From: Burkholderiales bacterium
GTDB taxonomy: Bacteria; Pseudomonadota; Gammaproteobacteria; Burkholderiales; Burkholderiaceae_C
Assembly: GCA_028868305.1 (NCBI GenBank)
Contig: JAGWUS010000004.1
Span: 1 to 64,000, forward strand
Direction: 5' to 3'
DNA length: 64,000 bases
Below are positions 30,545 through 41,812 of this stretch, one piece after another. The first letter of the stretch is position 1, and the number at the start of each line of letters is the position of its first letter. Under the pieces are notes generated by a model, which saw only the letters and a program-made list of their open reading frames with translations, ran no database searches and was not told the DNA's origin. A program made the translations under genes and the position numbers.

Positions 30545-31015
30545 CTACTTCACCCGGGTGAGAGCAGGACGGGAACCACCACCAGGACGCGGACCATCCG
30601 GACCCTTGTCGTCCGGACTGGTGCTCACACTGATCAATGTAGCGGGTTCGCCCTCCGTGGCAGGTGCCTGTGCAGACGCTTCGCCGGAACTGGCCAGCAT
30701 GGGGAACGCCATGCCCTGCCCGTTTTCCCGTGCGTAAATGGCCAGCACCCGGTCAACTGGAACCAGAATGTCTCGCGCCACACCGCCAAATCGTCCCTTG
30801 AACTCGATGTACTCATTGCCCAGCTTCAACGCACTGGTGGCGTCGAAACTGATGTTGAGCACAATCTCGCCATCTTTCACGTACTCGTTGGGTACGCGCA
30901 CGGACTCATCCACCAGTACCGCAATGAAGGGCGTGAACCCGTTGTCGGTACACCATTCGTACAGGGCACGAATGAGGTACGGACGGGTGGAACTGGAATC
31001 GGTGGCGTCGATCAT
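30545..31015 (-). CDS. sspB: ClpXP protease specificity-enhancing factor SspB
   Basis: RPYLIRALYEWCTDNGFTPFIAVLVDESVRVPNEYVKDGEIVLNIS. Confidence 0.93.
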   Translation of the reverse strand: MIDATDSSSTRPYLIRALYEWCTDNGFTPFIAVLVDESVRVPNEYVKDGEIVLNISFDATSALKLGNEYIEFKGRFGGVARDILVPVDRVLAIYARENGQGMAFPMLASSGEASAQAPATEGEPATLISVSTSPDDKGPDGPRPGGGSRPALTRVK

Positions 31016-31031
31016 GGTGGCTACCAGCAGC

Positions 31032-31643
31032 TTACTTGCGCATCACTTTCTCGGAAGGCGTCAGCGCCTCAATGTATGCGGGGCGCGAGAAGATGCGTTC
31101 GGCGTACTTGAGCAGCGGCGCTGCATTCTTGCTGAGGTCAATGCCGTAGTAATCCAGACGCCACAACAAGGGAGCAATGGCCACATCCAGCATGGAAAAG
31201 TTGTCACCCAGCATGTACTTATTCTTCAGGAACACGGGCGCGAGTTGCGTCAGCCGATCACGGATGTGTGAACGTGCTTTTTCCAGTGCCTTCTCGTTGC
31301 CCTTGGAAGCACGGGCTTCCAGTGTGGAGACGTGAACGAATAATTCCTTCTCAAAATTGAGCAAGAACAGGCGCACACGTGCGCGATCCACCGGGTCGCC
31401 AGGCATCAGTTGTGGATGGGGAAAACGCTCATCAATATACTCATTGATGATGTTGGATTCGTACAGAATCAGATCACGCTCAACCAGGATAGGCACCTGG
31501 CCGTACGGATTCATCACGCTGATGTCTTCGGGTTTGTTGTATAGATCTACATCGCGAATTTCGAAGTCCATACCCTTCTCGAAAAGCACAAACCGGCAAC
31601 GGTGGGAAAAGGGGCAGGTCGTACCTGAATACAGCACCATCAT
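31032..31643 (-). CDS. sspA: Stringent starvation protein A (GST fold)
   Basis: GTTCPFSHRCRFVLFEKGMDFEIRDVDLYNKPEDISVMNPYGQVPILVERDLILYES. Confidence 0.92.
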   Translation of the reverse strand: MMVLYSGTTCPFSHRCRFVLFEKGMDFEIRDVDLYNKPEDISVMNPYGQVPILVERDLILYESNIINEYIDERFPHPQLMPGDPVDRARVRLFLLNFEKELFVHVSTLEARASKGNEKALEKARSHIRDRLTQLAPVFLKNKYMLGDNFSMLDVAIAPLLWRLDYYGIDLSKNAAPLLKYAERIFSRPAYIEALTPSEKVMRK

Positions 31644-31745
31644 GACAATAGACTCCTAAAAATTAAAAAGAGTGGGACGCTCCGGCGAACCCACTCTGAA
31701 CCCACCAGATGCCGCTCACGACGGCGACCCGATAGATATGGAAAG

Positions 31746-32504
31746 TTACTTGACGTCTTTCCAGAACGCTGCATTCAAACGCCATGTGAACAAGGTCATC
31801 ACACACAGGAACAGCAACACCCACACGCCCACGCGAACGCGGCTATTTTGCGCCGGCTCGCCCATCCATTGCAGGTAACTCACCAGATCACCCACTGCCT
31901 GGTCATACTGGGCAGGCGTCATGGTGCCAGGGGTCAACTGCTCCCAACCCTTGAACACATGCACTTCGTGGCCATGCTCCATGGTGGTTTCATATACGGG
32001 TGCCCGTTTGCCCTGCAATTCCCACAAAGCATGGGGCATACCGACGTTGGGAAACGCCAGGTTGTTCCAGCCGGTAGCGGTGGCCGGATCAGCATAGTAA
32101 GTACGCAGGTAGGTATAGAGGTAGTCACCACCAGAACCCTGGCCAGCAGCAGAACGCGATCGTGCAATCACCGTCAGATCGGGCGGGTTGGCACCGAACC
32201 ATTCCTTGGCCTGGCGGGGATCAATGGCCGCCTTCATGGTTTCACCCACTTTGTCGGTGGTGAACAAAAGGTTGTCCTTGATCTGCTGATCGGTCAAACC
32301 GATGTCTTTCAGGCGATTGAAGCGCATGAAAGCGGCGGAGTGGCAGTTCAGGCAGTAATTGACGAAGAGCTTGGCGCCGTTTTGCAGTGCTGCCAAGTCA
32401 TTGGTCTTGTTGGGAGCTTTATCCCAGGCGATACCGCCAGTATTGGCATGTGCACCCGCCACAAATCCCAGCGCAGCGATCAGGGTGATCAGTACTTTTT
32501 TCAT
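31746..32504 (-). CDS. petC: Cytochrome c1
   Basis: NYCLNCHSAAFMRFNRL haem site; signal peptide; start trimmed to MKKVLITLIAALGF. Confidence 0.94.
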   Translation of the reverse strand: MKKVLITLIAALGFVAGAHANTGGIAWDKAPNKTNDLAALQNGAKLFVNYCLNCHSAAFMRFNRLKDIGLTDQQIKDNLLFTTDKVGETMKAAIDPRQAKEWFGANPPDLTVIARSRSAAGQGSGGDYLYTYLRTYYADPATATGWNNLAFPNVGMPHALWELQGKRAPVYETTMEHGHEVHVFKGWEQLTPGTMTPAQYDQAVGDLVSYLQWMGEPAQNSRVRVGVWVLLFLCVMTLFTWRLNAAFWKDVK

Positions 32505-32520
32505 TCTCAATGTCTCCTGC

Positions 32521-33933
32521 TCAGTGGGCCACGAAGTTGACACGGGTTGGCACGGGCTTTGGCTCACCGATACGACTCCACCAGGGCATCAGCAGGAAAA
32601 ATCCGAAGTAAAACAGTGTTCCCACCTGAGAAACACGTTCGCCAACCGGTGATGGTGGCTGTGTACCGAGGTAGGCCAGAATCACGAAGTTGATCACGAA
32701 CACGGCATACAGGTATTTGTGCCAGTCAGGGCGATAGCGGATCGATTTGACCGGGCTGTAGTCCAGCCAGGGCAGGAAAAACAGAATCACTACGGCACCG
32801 CCCATGGCGACCACACCCCAGAACTTGGCATCGATCGACAGCATCATGGCGGTGACAACCACGGCCGCACCAACCAGGATGCCCTTGAAGATAGCGGGCA
32901 TCTTGAATTTGACAGCGCTGAACACGGCAGCACCGATCACGATGGCGATCAGGGCATACACCATTTCGGTCGTAATGGCACGCAACATCGAATAGAAGGG
33001 CGTGAAGTACCACACCGGTGCAATGTGCAACGGGGTCTTGAGCGGATCGGCCGGAATGAAGTTGTTGTATTCCAGGAAGTAACCACCGAATTCGGGCGCG
33101 AAGAAAATGATGGCAGTAAACACCATCAGGAAAACGCTGACACCAAAGATATCGTGTACGGTGTAGTAGGGGTGGAATGGAATGCCATCCAGGGGATGGC
33201 CCTGTGCATCACGAGGAGCATTGGGACCCTTGATCTCCACGCCGTCAGGGTTGTTGGAACCTACATCGTGCAGCGCCAGCAAGTGCGCAACGACCAGACC
33301 TAGCAGCACCAACGGTACAGCAATCACGTGGAAGCTGAAGAACCGGTTCAGGGTTGCATCACCCACCACATAGTCGCCACGGATCAGCAGCGCCAGATCA
33401 GGGCCGACAAACGGAATCGCAGCAAACAGGTTCACGATCACCTGGGCGCCCCAATAAGACATCTGGCCCCAGGGCAACAAATAGCCCATGAATGCTTCAG
33501 CCATCAGCGCCAGGAAAATCGCACAACCGAAGACCCACACCAATTCGCGTGGTTTGCGGTAACTACCGTAAATCAGGCCCCGGAACATGTGCAGATAGAC
33601 CACCACAAAGAACGCAGACGCACCAGTAGAGTGCATATAGCGAATCAGCCAGCCCCAGGGCACATCACGCATGATGTACTCAACAGAACCAAACGCCAGG
33701 TTTGCATCGGGCTTGTAATGCATCACCAGGAAGATGCCGGTAACGATCTGGATCACCAACACCAAAAGTGCCAGGGAGCCAAAGATGTACCAGAAATTGA
33801 AATTCTTCGGAGCGTAATACTCCGACATGTGCACCCGGTAGGCGTCAAATGCAGTGGGGAAGCGATTCTCAAACCAGTTGGTGAGCTTGGCGCCAGCCGA
33901 TGCGTTGGGGGAAATTTCCTTAAATTCAGCCAT
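32521..33933 (-). CDS. petB: Cytochrome b (bc1 complex)
   Basis: 470 aa; FNFWYIFGSLALLVLVIQIVTGIFLVMHYKPDANLAF. Confidence 0.96.
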   Translation of the reverse strand: MAEFKEISPNASAGAKLTNWFENRFPTAFDAYRVHMSEYYAPKNFNFWYIFGSLALLVLVIQIVTGIFLVMHYKPDANLAFGSVEYIMRDVPWGWLIRYMHSTGASAFFVVVYLHMFRGLIYGSYRKPRELVWVFGCAIFLALMAEAFMGYLLPWGQMSYWGAQVIVNLFAAIPFVGPDLALLIRGDYVVGDATLNRFFSFHVIAVPLVLLGLVVAHLLALHDVGSNNPDGVEIKGPNAPRDAQGHPLDGIPFHPYYTVHDIFGVSVFLMVFTAIIFFAPEFGGYFLEYNNFIPADPLKTPLHIAPVWYFTPFYSMLRAITTEMVYALIAIVIGAAVFSAVKFKMPAIFKGILVGAAVVVTAMMLSIDAKFWGVVAMGGAVVILFFLPWLDYSPVKSIRYRPDWHKYLYAVFVINFVILAYLGTQPPSPVGERVSQVGTLFYFGFFLLMPWWSRIGEPKPVPTRVNFVAH

Positions 33934-33956
33934 GTCGTTCTCCGTGCGCTTCTGGT

Positions 33957-34571
33957 TCAGGCTTTTTTGTCTTCACCGATCAGCAGTTTGCTGTCGGACA
34001 GGTACATGTGCGGCGGAACTTCCAGATTGTCTGGCGCGGGCTTGTTCTTGAACACGCGACCTGCCATGTCGAATGTGGATCCGTGGCAAGGGCACAGAAA
34101 GCCACCCTGCCAGTCGTCAGGCAAAGAGGCCTGCGGACCGGGCTGAAACTTGTCGGACGGCGAGCAGCCCAGGTGTGTGCAAATGCCAACGGCTACGAAG
34201 TACTCGGGCTTGATGGAGCGTGCTTCATTGCGCGCATAGACGGGCGTGAACTCGTCGGGTTTACGCTTGGACTCCGGATCGGCCAGCTGACTATTGTGCT
34301 TGCCCAAAGCAGCCAACTGCTCTGGAGTGCGGCGCACAATCCATACGGGCTTGCCGCGCCACTCAACTGTGATCTTTTCACCGGGCTTGATACCTGCAAT
34401 ATCGACTTCCACAGCGGCACCAGCGGCCTTGGCGCGCTCGGAGGGCTGAAAAGTGCTAACAAAGGGAATGGCGGTGGCAACACCACCGACTGCGCCGGCG
34501 CAGCCGGAGGCAATCAACCAAGTGCGCTTGCTGGAGTCGATCGGTTGGGTGCCGACAAGGGTTTCACTCAT
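33957..34571 (-). CDS. petA: Ubiquinol-cytochrome c reductase Rieske iron-sulfur subunit
   Basis: CTHLGCSPSDK...CPCHGSTFDMAGRVFKNKPAP Rieske motifs. Confidence 0.95.
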   Translation of the reverse strand: MSETLVGTQPIDSSKRTWLIASGCAGAVGGVATAIPFVSTFQPSERAKAAGAAVEVDIAGIKPGEKITVEWRGKPVWIVRRTPEQLAALGKHNSQLADPESKRKPDEFTPVYARNEARSIKPEYFVAVGICTHLGCSPSDKFQPGPQASLPDDWQGGFLCPCHGSTFDMAGRVFKNKPAPDNLEVPPHMYLSDSKLLIGEDKKA

Positions 34572-34723
34572 GAGAATCCTCAATGAACATCACTATGGGG
34601 GTAAGCAACGATTGTAGCTGACAGCCAAAGGGGGTTTCAATGTGGTGACGGCGCCGTGTATAGGAAACTCCATGAATTTTGTGGACAATGCCAAGGCGTC
34701 GAATAACTTTTTAAGGGGAAACA

Positions 34724-35152
34724 ATGGGAATGCTTCAGGAATTCAAGGAATTTGCCGTCAAGGGCAACGTCGTCGATCTGGCCGTGGGCGTGATCATCGG
34801 TGGCGCATTCGGCAAGATCGTGGACTCGGTAGTGGGTGACCTGATCATGCCGCTGGTGGGCGCTGTCATCGGGAAACTGGACTTTTCGAATTTGTATGTA
34901 GCCCTGGGCGCGGTACCTGCAGGAACCGAAAACACCCTAGTGGCCCTCAAGAAAGCCGGTGTTCCGGTGTTTGCCTACGGCAGTTTCATTACCGTGGCAG
35001 TCAATTTCGCCATTCTGGCCTTCATCATCTTTCTGATGATCAAACAAATCAATCGCCTGAAGAAGGAAGAGCCTGCCGCACCCGCTGCCGCACCGGTCAT
35101 CCCTGAAGACGTCGCACTGCTGCGCGAAATCCGAGACAGCCTCAAGAAATAG
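34724..35152 (+). CDS. mscL: Large-conductance mechanosensitive channel
   Basis: [45 protein letters not shown]. Confidence 0.97.
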   Translation: MGMLQEFKEFAVKGNVVDLAVGVIIGGAFGKIVDSVVGDLIMPLVGAVIGKLDFSNLYVALGAVPAGTENTLVALKKAGVPVFAYGSFITVAVNFAILAFIIFLMIKQINRLKKEEPAAPAAAPVIPEDVALLREIRDSLKK

Positions 35153-35156
35153 AACC

Positions 35157-35233
35157 CCCACGCTGCGCCGCTACGCGGGTCGCTGCCCCCCGAGGGCGCT
35201 AACTCCCCTTGGGGCGGCCCGGCGGGGAGTCGC
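35157..35233. repeat. GC-rich dispersed-type repeat/hairpin between convergent mscL and pdxA
   Basis: CCCACGCTGCGCCGCTACGCGGGTCGCTGCCCCCCGAGGGCGCTAACTCCCCTTGGGGCGGCCCGGCGGGGAGT; inverted arms ACTCCCC 35202-35208 / GGGGAGT 35224-35230. Confidence 0.65.
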
Positions 35234-36281
35234 TCAAATTCCCCGCCATGCGGACTGCCTCCAACAGGCTGGACGCATCGGCAACACCAGTGCCCGCAAT
35301 GTCGAAGGCGGTACCGTGGTCCGGGCTGGTACGCACCATCGGCAAACCAAGGGTCACATTCACCCCCTTTTCCACCCCCAGGTACTTCACCGGAATCAAC
35401 CCCTGATCGTGGTACTGCGCTACCACCACGTCAAACTCGCCAGCATGACCGAGCGCATTGCGAGCCCGCATGAACACCGTGTCTGGCGCCCAGGGGCCTG
35501 AAACGTCGCAGCCCTGGGACCGGGCAGTCGCAATGGCTGGCCCAATTATCTCAATCTCTTCGCGACCAAACAGCCCTCCCTCCCCTGCATGCGGGTTGAG
35601 CCCCGCCACGGCAATGCGCGGCGCGCGGCCCAGTGCAGCTATCAAGGCCGCGTGCGCAATCAGAATGGTCTGCAGGACATTGTCAAAAGTAACGGCGGCC
35701 AGGGCGTCGCGCAGAGAAACATGGATGCTCACCAGTACCGTGCGCAACTCGTCATTGGCCAGCATCATGCGCACGGGCACCTCGCGCACCGCCTTGCCGA
35801 GATGCTCTGCGGCCGCTGCCTGCAGCATCTCGGTGTGGCCAGGAAACTGGTCATAGGGCGCACCAGCTGCCGACAGCGCCTCCTTGTGCAAGGGCGCCGT
35901 CACCAGTGCGGCAATCTCCTTGCGCAGCGCCGCCCGGGCGGCCCATTGAACACAGCGCCCGGCGAATTCCCCGGCGATCGCACTGGCCTGACCCATGGTG
36001 ACCGGCACCATGGCCGCACCAACCTGTAGCACCGGGATACAGTGCGGCGGCACGGTCAGAACCTGCGAGGGCTCCGAAATGACGGCTACCGGTAGTTGCG
36101 GCCGGCCCGGTCCGGCCAACATGGCTGCGGCCGTGCGCAGAGTCCGAACATCCCCCGCGACAAAACAGCCACGCATCAAGGCTGGCTCTTCGAGAAAACA
36201 CCTGGCAATAACTTCCGGACCAATGCCCGCGGCATCGCCCTGCGTGATGGCGATCAATGGCACGGATGAAATGGACGTCAT
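35199..36281 (-). CDS. pdxA: 4-hydroxythreonine-4-phosphate dehydrogenase
   Basis: ITQGDAAGIGPEVIARCF; PLHKEALSAAGAPYDQFPGHTEML. Confidence 0.95.
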   Translation of the reverse strand: MTSISSVPLIAITQGDAAGIGPEVIARCFLEEPALMRGCFVAGDVRTLRTAAAMLAGPGRPQLPVAVISEPSQVLTVPPHCIPVLQVGAAMVPVTMGQASAIAGEFAGRCVQWAARAALRKEIAALVTAPLHKEALSAAGAPYDQFPGHTEMLQAAAAEHLGKAVREVPVRMMLANDELRTVLVSIHVSLRDALAAVTFDNVLQTILIAHAALIAALGRAPRIAVAGLNPHAGEGGLFGREEIEIIGPAIATARSQGCDVSGPWAPDTVFMRARNALGHAGEFDVVVAQYHDQGLIPVKYLGVEKGVNVTLGLPMVRTSPDHGTAFDIAGTGVADASSLLEAVRMAGNLSDSPPGRPKGS

Positions 36282-36284
36282 GGC

Positions 36285-37055
36285 TCAGGCCGGGTTATCG
36301 ATGTCAATGAACACGTGCTCCAAGCCCAGTTGCTGCGCCACGTGCGCAGCCACCGCGGGTGCACCATAGCGTTCGCTGGCGTGGTGGCCGCAGGCCAGGT
36401 ATGCCACACCACACTCCCGCGCATAGTGGGCCTGGGGCTCGGAAATTTCGCCGGTGATGAAAGCATCGGCACCCGCAGCAATGGCCGCCTCAAAGTAGTC
36501 TTGGGCGCCGCCCGTGCACCATGCTATATTTTTTATAGCTCTTTGTGCACTATCCACGAGGGTCAAAGGCCTTTTTAGCTCATTTTCAATATGGCGGGCC
36601 AGTGTTTGGGCATCTGCAAAGGCGTCACCGTGGAGTCGCCCTCCCATCCATCCCAGCGACTGCTCTCCAATGCGCCCCGCCAGCCCTTCCAACGGGGCCA
36701 GGCCCAGCACCCGCCCGAACTGCGCGTTGTTTCCCAGGTCCGGATGGGCGTCCAGCGGCAGATGGTAGGCAAACAGGTTGATGTTGTGCTGCAGCAGCAA
36801 CGCCAGGCGCTCGCGCATCCAGCCCGTGATGCGGCCATCAAAGCCGCGCCAGAACAGGCCGTGGTGCACAAAAAGGGCGTCCGCCCGCGCGTCTATGGCC
36901 GCTTCAATCAGGGCACGGCTGGCAGTGACGCCCGAGACGATTTTCCGGATCTGGGCCCGCCCTTCCACCTGCACCCCGTTGTGACAATAGTCCTTGAATC
37001 GCTCAGGCTGCAGCAGAGTGTCAAAGGTGGCGAGAAGTAGCTGGCGGTCAGTCAT
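36285..37055 (-). CDS. Nif3-like dinuclear metal centre protein
   Basis: 256 aa; DALFVHHGLFWRG, LACGHHASERYG. Confidence 0.92.
   Translation of the reverse strand: MTDRQLLLATFDTLLQPERFKDYCHNGVQVEGRAQIRKIVSGVTASRALIEAAIDARADALFVHHGLFWRGFDGRITGWMRERLALLLQHNINLFAYHLPLDAHPDLGNNAQFGRVLGLAPLEGLAGRIGEQSLGWMGGRLHGDAFADAQTLARHIENELKRPLTLVDSAQRAIKNIAWCTGGAQDYFEAAIAAGADAFITGEISEPQAHYARECGVAYLACGHHASERYGAPAVAAHVAQQLGLEHVFIDIDNPA
36522..36584 (+). repeat. AT-rich palindromic dispersed repeat, copy within Nif3-like CDS
   Basis: TGCTATATTTTTTATAGCTCTTTGTGCACTATCCACGAGGGTCAAAGGCC; shared core GCTA(N)~9-11 TAGCT(N)CTTG with other copies. Confidence 0.7.
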
Positions 37056-37356
37056 GCGGGCAATTGTCGTTGACGCCGTACTGCGGCTGCAAACTGCTGT
37101 CGCACCCGCTGCCGGCCGATATCCAGCGCCGGGTCAGAAAACCCCAGGGACCATCCACTGCACCACAACGGTAGCGCTGACCCGATTCGCTCCAGTGCAA
37201 CGCCACGCAAGCACCACGGCGCTTGCGCGACAGCACCATGCCCAGCGGGCATGGCTCGACCAGGCAGCACAGCCCGCAGCCGTTGCAGGGTGCGCCCTCT
37301 GCCGGTTTGGGGGGTGCCCCGCGATGTATGTGAATGACCTGATGCTGCTGTGACAT
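37048..37356 (-). CDS. Small Cys-rich putative metal-binding protein (CxxCxxCC)
   Basis: 102 aa; APCNGCGLCCLVEPCPLGMVL; head-adjacent to the Nif3-like gene. Confidence 0.75.
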   Translation of the reverse strand: MSQQHQVIHIHRGAPPKPAEGAPCNGCGLCCLVEPCPLGMVLSRKRRGACVALHWSESGQRYRCGAVDGPWGFLTRRWISAGSGCDSSLQPQYGVNDNCPHD

Positions 37357-37443
37357 GGCAAAACTGCAATGTACCGTGCAAATCCCGTGTAAATGCCCCG
37401 TGTTAGTCTTGAGGAACGGCCACGCGCCCTACAATTTGTCACT

Positions 37444-38586
<1,143 letters not shown>

Positions 38587-38613
38587 TTGTCACGCCTTAA
38601 ATAAGCTTGACCA

Positions 38614-39405
38614 TCAGGCGCCAGACGTTGGCGCGTCCTCTGCTGGTGCCTGGGTGTGCTTGATAAACAGCTGGGCCGCCCAGATGCCGATCTCGTACAG
38701 AATGCACATGGGAATCGCCAGCGCCAGTTGTGACACCACGTCCGGCGGCGTCACGATGGCCGCAGCCACAAACGCCAGCACAATGAAATAGCTGCGAAAC
38801 GCCTTGAGCTTATCGATGCTGACAATGCCTATGCGCGCCAGAACAATCACCACAATGGGCACCTCAAATGCCAGACCGAAGGCGAGGAACATGGACATCA
38901 CGAAGTCCAGGTAGGCTTCAATGTCAGGTGCGGCCGTAATACTCTTGGGCGCGAAGCCCTGGATGAACTTGAAAACCTGCCCAAAGACAAAGAAATAACA
39001 GAATGCCACGCCCACAAAGAACAGTACGGTGCTGGAGATCACCAGGGGCAGCACCAACTTCTTTTCATGCGAATAGAGGCCAGGCGCCACAAACGCCCAC
39101 ACCTGCCACAGCACCACGGGCAACGCCAGCAGGAAAGCGGTCATCAGCAGAATCTTGAGCGGCACCAGGAATGGCGAAATCACCGAGGTGGCAATCAGCG
39201 TCGCGCCCTTGGGCAGCGAAGCCACCAGCGGGGCCGCCAGGATGTCGTACAGGGCAGCCGGGCCCGGAAACAGGGCGAGGATGGCGCCCGCAATGCCCAC
39301 GGCAACGGCGGCCTTGATCAGCCGATCGCGCAACTCCACCAGATGCTGCACAAAAGGCTGCTCGGTGCCAGCAAGTTCATCTGGCGGCGTGTTGTCTGTG
39401 GCCAT
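38614..39405 (-). CDS. tatC: Sec-independent translocase TatC
   Basis: EQPFVQHLVELRDRLIKAAVAVG; six-TM pattern. Confidence 0.95.
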   Translation of the reverse strand: MATDNTPPDELAGTEQPFVQHLVELRDRLIKAAVAVGIAGAILALFPGPAALYDILAAPLVASLPKGATLIATSVISPFLVPLKILLMTAFLLALPVVLWQVWAFVAPGLYSHEKKLVLPLVISSTVLFFVGVAFCYFFVFGQVFKFIQGFAPKSITAAPDIEAYLDFVMSMFLAFGLAFEVPIVVIVLARIGIVSIDKLKAFRSYFIVLAFVAAAIVTPPDVVSQLALAIPMCILYEIGIWAAQLFIKHTQAPAEDAPTSGA

Positions 39406-39426
39406 GAATGGTGAAAATCTCGTGTT

Positions 39427-39879
39427 CTAGCTGAGCCGTTGCGGGCGATAGCGCGCCACGCGGGCGGCCCCCGACAGGGCCTTGGTACGCACCCCGGCTC
39501 GGGCCTTGTACCAGTGGGGCATGGCACCTTGCTTGAGGCGCCAGTTCTTTTTGGGGTGCTTGTATTGGAGGACCTCAGGTTCCGAAGGCAGTGCAGCGGT
39601 CTGCGTTGCCTCAGCCCAGGATCTCTCGAAATCGCTGGCCTGCGTCTGAATGGAGCTTTCCACATCTTTTGCGGCGCTCTCCACCGAGTCGCGCATCTTC
39701 TTGAGTTCATCAAGCTCCATGGACCGGCTGACTTCGGCTTTCACGTCAGCCACATAGCGCTGCGCCTTGCCCAGCAGGGTGCCCACAGTACGTGCCACGC
39801 GCGGCAGCTTCTCCGGCCCGATGACGATCAACGCCACCGCTCCGATCAGCGCCATTTTCGATATGCCGAGGTCAATCAC
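39427..39879 (-). CDS. tatB: Sec-independent translocase TatB
   Basis: [43 protein letters not shown]. Confidence 0.94.
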   Translation of the reverse strand: MIDLGISKMALIGAVALIVIGPEKLPRVARTVGTLLGKAQRYVADVKAEVSRSMELDELKKMRDSVESAAKDVESSIQTQASDFERSWAEATQTAALPSEPEVLQYKHPKKNWRLKQGAMPHWYKARAGVRTKALSGAARVARYRPQRLS

Positions 39880-39892
39880 GCAGGACTGTCAC

Positions 39893-40135
39893 TCAGTTTT
39901 TCTGCTTGGCTTCCACGTCGATCGTGGTCTTGTCAGCCGCAGAAGTATTGCTGGCCACCTGTGCAGGCGCCGCCGGCTTCTCTTCGGCCGTGGAGGAGCC
40001 CTCTTTCATGCCGTCCTTGAAGCCTTTGACAGCACCGCCAAGGTCGGAACCGATGTTCTTGAGCTTCTTGGTGCCGAACACCATGACCACGATCAGCAGA
40101 ACGATCAACCAATGCCAAATGGAAAATGAACCCAT
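39893..40135 (-). CDS. tatA: Sec-independent translocase TatA
   Basis: [43 protein letters not shown]. Confidence 0.95.
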   Translation of the reverse strand: MGSFSIWHWLIVLLIVVMVFGTKKLKNIGSDLGGAVKGFKDGMKEGSSTAEEKPAAPAQVASNTSAADKTTIDVEAKQKN

Positions 40136-40171
40136 GAATTACTCCTAACGAATGTTTTGTATTCTAGTGAC

Positions 40172-40546
40172 TCAGCCGCGCAGCCACGGACGAGAGCCGC
40201 CCATGACATGAAAATGCATATGGTGAATCTCCTGTCCGCCCTCTTTCCCGGTGTTGCTCACCAGTCTAAAGCCCCCTTCCGGGTAAGGGTTGCAGCCCTC
40301 CTGTGCAGCCAGCTTAGGCACCAAGGCCATCATGCGCCCCAGTAATCCCGCGTGCTCCGGACCCACATGGGCCATCGACACGATGTGGGATTTGGGAATG
40401 ATCAGAAAATGCACCGGCGCCCAGGGCGCGATGTCATGGAAGGCATAAAACTCCGCGTCTTCGTACACAGTTTTTGACGGGATCTCTTTGCTTGCGATCT
40501 TGCAAAACAGACAGTTTTCGTCGTGAACGTGGTTCTCGGCGTTCAT
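40172..40546 (-). CDS. HIT family (histidine triad) protein
   Basis: CLFCKIASKEIPSKTVYEDAEFYAFHDI...HMHFHVMGG; start trimmed to the ATG overlapping the next stop. Confidence 0.94.
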   Translation of the reverse strand: MNAENHVHDENCLFCKIASKEIPSKTVYEDAEFYAFHDIAPWAPVHFLIIPKSHIVSMAHVGPEHAGLLGRMMALVPKLAAQEGCNPYPEGGFRLVSNTGKEGGQEIHHMHFHVMGGSRPWLRG

Positions 40547-40950
40547 GCGGGAATCTCCATTTCCTGGCCCTTGTTCATGGCGATGAAACCGGTCGCGATC
40601 CGGTACAGGAACCATATCGAAATTGCCGTCCAGGCAATCCAGCCGGGAACCAGAATCAGCAGCCACAGGGGCGCAGTGACCAGGTACAGAGCTCCGGCCG
40701 TAATCACCGTACGGATGCGCCACCGGAAGTGCGATGCATGCCAGGTGCCTTCAGCATCACCACGCTTGACCATGTCCAGCACCAGTGCCACCAACAGCAG
40801 GGTGGGGCCCCACTGACCGCCCGGCACGATCGCGCTGACAGCCACAATCAGGTGCAGCACGTAGCTGATGGTTCCTATGGTGTTGAGCGACTGCAGCTTT
40901 TGCAACAGTTCAGGATCCTGCTCCACCGGTCTGGGGATTTCGTCACTCAT
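40543..40950 (-). CDS. DUF4870-like small integral membrane protein
   Basis: 135 aa with 3-4 predicted TM segments; located between HIT and hisE genes. Confidence 0.7.
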   Translation of the reverse strand: MSDEIPRPVEQDPELLQKLQSLNTIGTISYVLHLIVAVSAIVPGGQWGPTLLLVALVLDMVKRGDAEGTWHASHFRWRIRTVITAGALYLVTAPLWLLILVPGWIAWTAISIWFLYRIATGFIAMNKGQEMEIPA

Positions 40951-41327
40951 GTGGCTTCTCCTTCGCGCGCCAGCGCCTTGCGCAGGGCTTTTTCTTCAAT
41001 GCCACTGGTGCCCTCGCGGCGCTCCAACTCGGCAATCACATCCGCGGGGGTCAATCCGTAGTGGGCCAGGGCAATCATGCTGTGGAACCACAGGTCGGCC
41101 ACCTCGTAGACGATCTTGGTGGCGTCGCCGCCATGGTCGGCGTCCTTGGCGGCCATCACCACCTCAGTGGCTTCCTCGCCGATCTTCTTCAGGAAGGCGT
41201 CAGGCCCCTTGTGCAGCAGCCGGGCCACGTAGCTGGCCGCGGGGTCGCCACCGTTGGCGGCTTTGCGGCTTTCGATGACGGCAGCCAGTCGGGCCAGGGC
41301 GTCCTGGGAAGTCGTGTTTGCGCTCAT
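40947..41327 (-). CDS. hisE: Phosphoribosyl-ATP diphosphatase
   Basis: [56 protein letters not shown]. Confidence 0.95.
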   Translation of the reverse strand: MSANTTSQDALARLAAVIESRKAANGGDPAASYVARLLHKGPDAFLKKIGEEATEVVMAAKDADHGGDATKIVYEVADLWFHSMIALAHYGLTPADVIAELERREGTSGIEEKALRKALAREGEAT

Positions 41328-41331
41328 GGTG

Positions 41332-41745
41332 TTATTTGTAGATGGATTCGGGGTCTTTCAAGACCGGGTCAACAGATTTCCACACGCCATTGTCCAGCAC
41401 ACTGAAGAAACAGCTGTGACGGCCGGTGTGGCAGGCAATACCGGGCTCGTGGCCTAACTGGGTGACCTTGAGCAGGATCACGTCGTTGTCGCAGTCCATG
41501 CGAATTTCGTGCACCTTTTGCACATGGCCGGACTCTTCGCCCTTGTACCAGAGCTTGTTGCGCGAGCGGCTGAAATATACCGCCTGCCCCAACTCCGCGG
41601 TCTTCTGCAGGGCTTCGCGGTTCATCCAGGCAAACATCAGCACATCGTTCGTGCCCTGCTCCTGTGCGATGACGGGTACCAGGCCCTTGGAATCCCAACG
41701 GATGTGTTTGAGCCAGCCAGCGGCTGGGGTTTGTGCAGATTCCAT
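41332..41745 (-). CDS. hisI: Phosphoribosyl-AMP cyclohydrolase
   Basis: [22 protein letters not shown]...[20 protein letters not shown]. Confidence 0.95.
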   Translation of the reverse strand: MESAQTPAAGWLKHIRWDSKGLVPVIAQEQGTNDVLMFAWMNREALQKTAELGQAVYFSRSRNKLWYKGEESGHVQKVHEIRMDCDNDVILLKVTQLGHEPGIACHTGRHSCFFSVLDNGVWKSVDPVLKDPESIYK

Positions 41746-41746
41746 T

Positions 41747-41812
41747 TGCTACTCTTTTGATAGCTGCTTGCGCATATGTGACGGGGACCAGAACCCAATA
41801 TCGCTTAAATTC
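41747..41812 (+). repeat. AT-rich palindromic dispersed repeat, copy between hisI and hisF
   Basis: TTGCTACTCTTTTGATAGCTGCTTGCGCATATGTGACGGGGACC. Confidence 0.7.
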
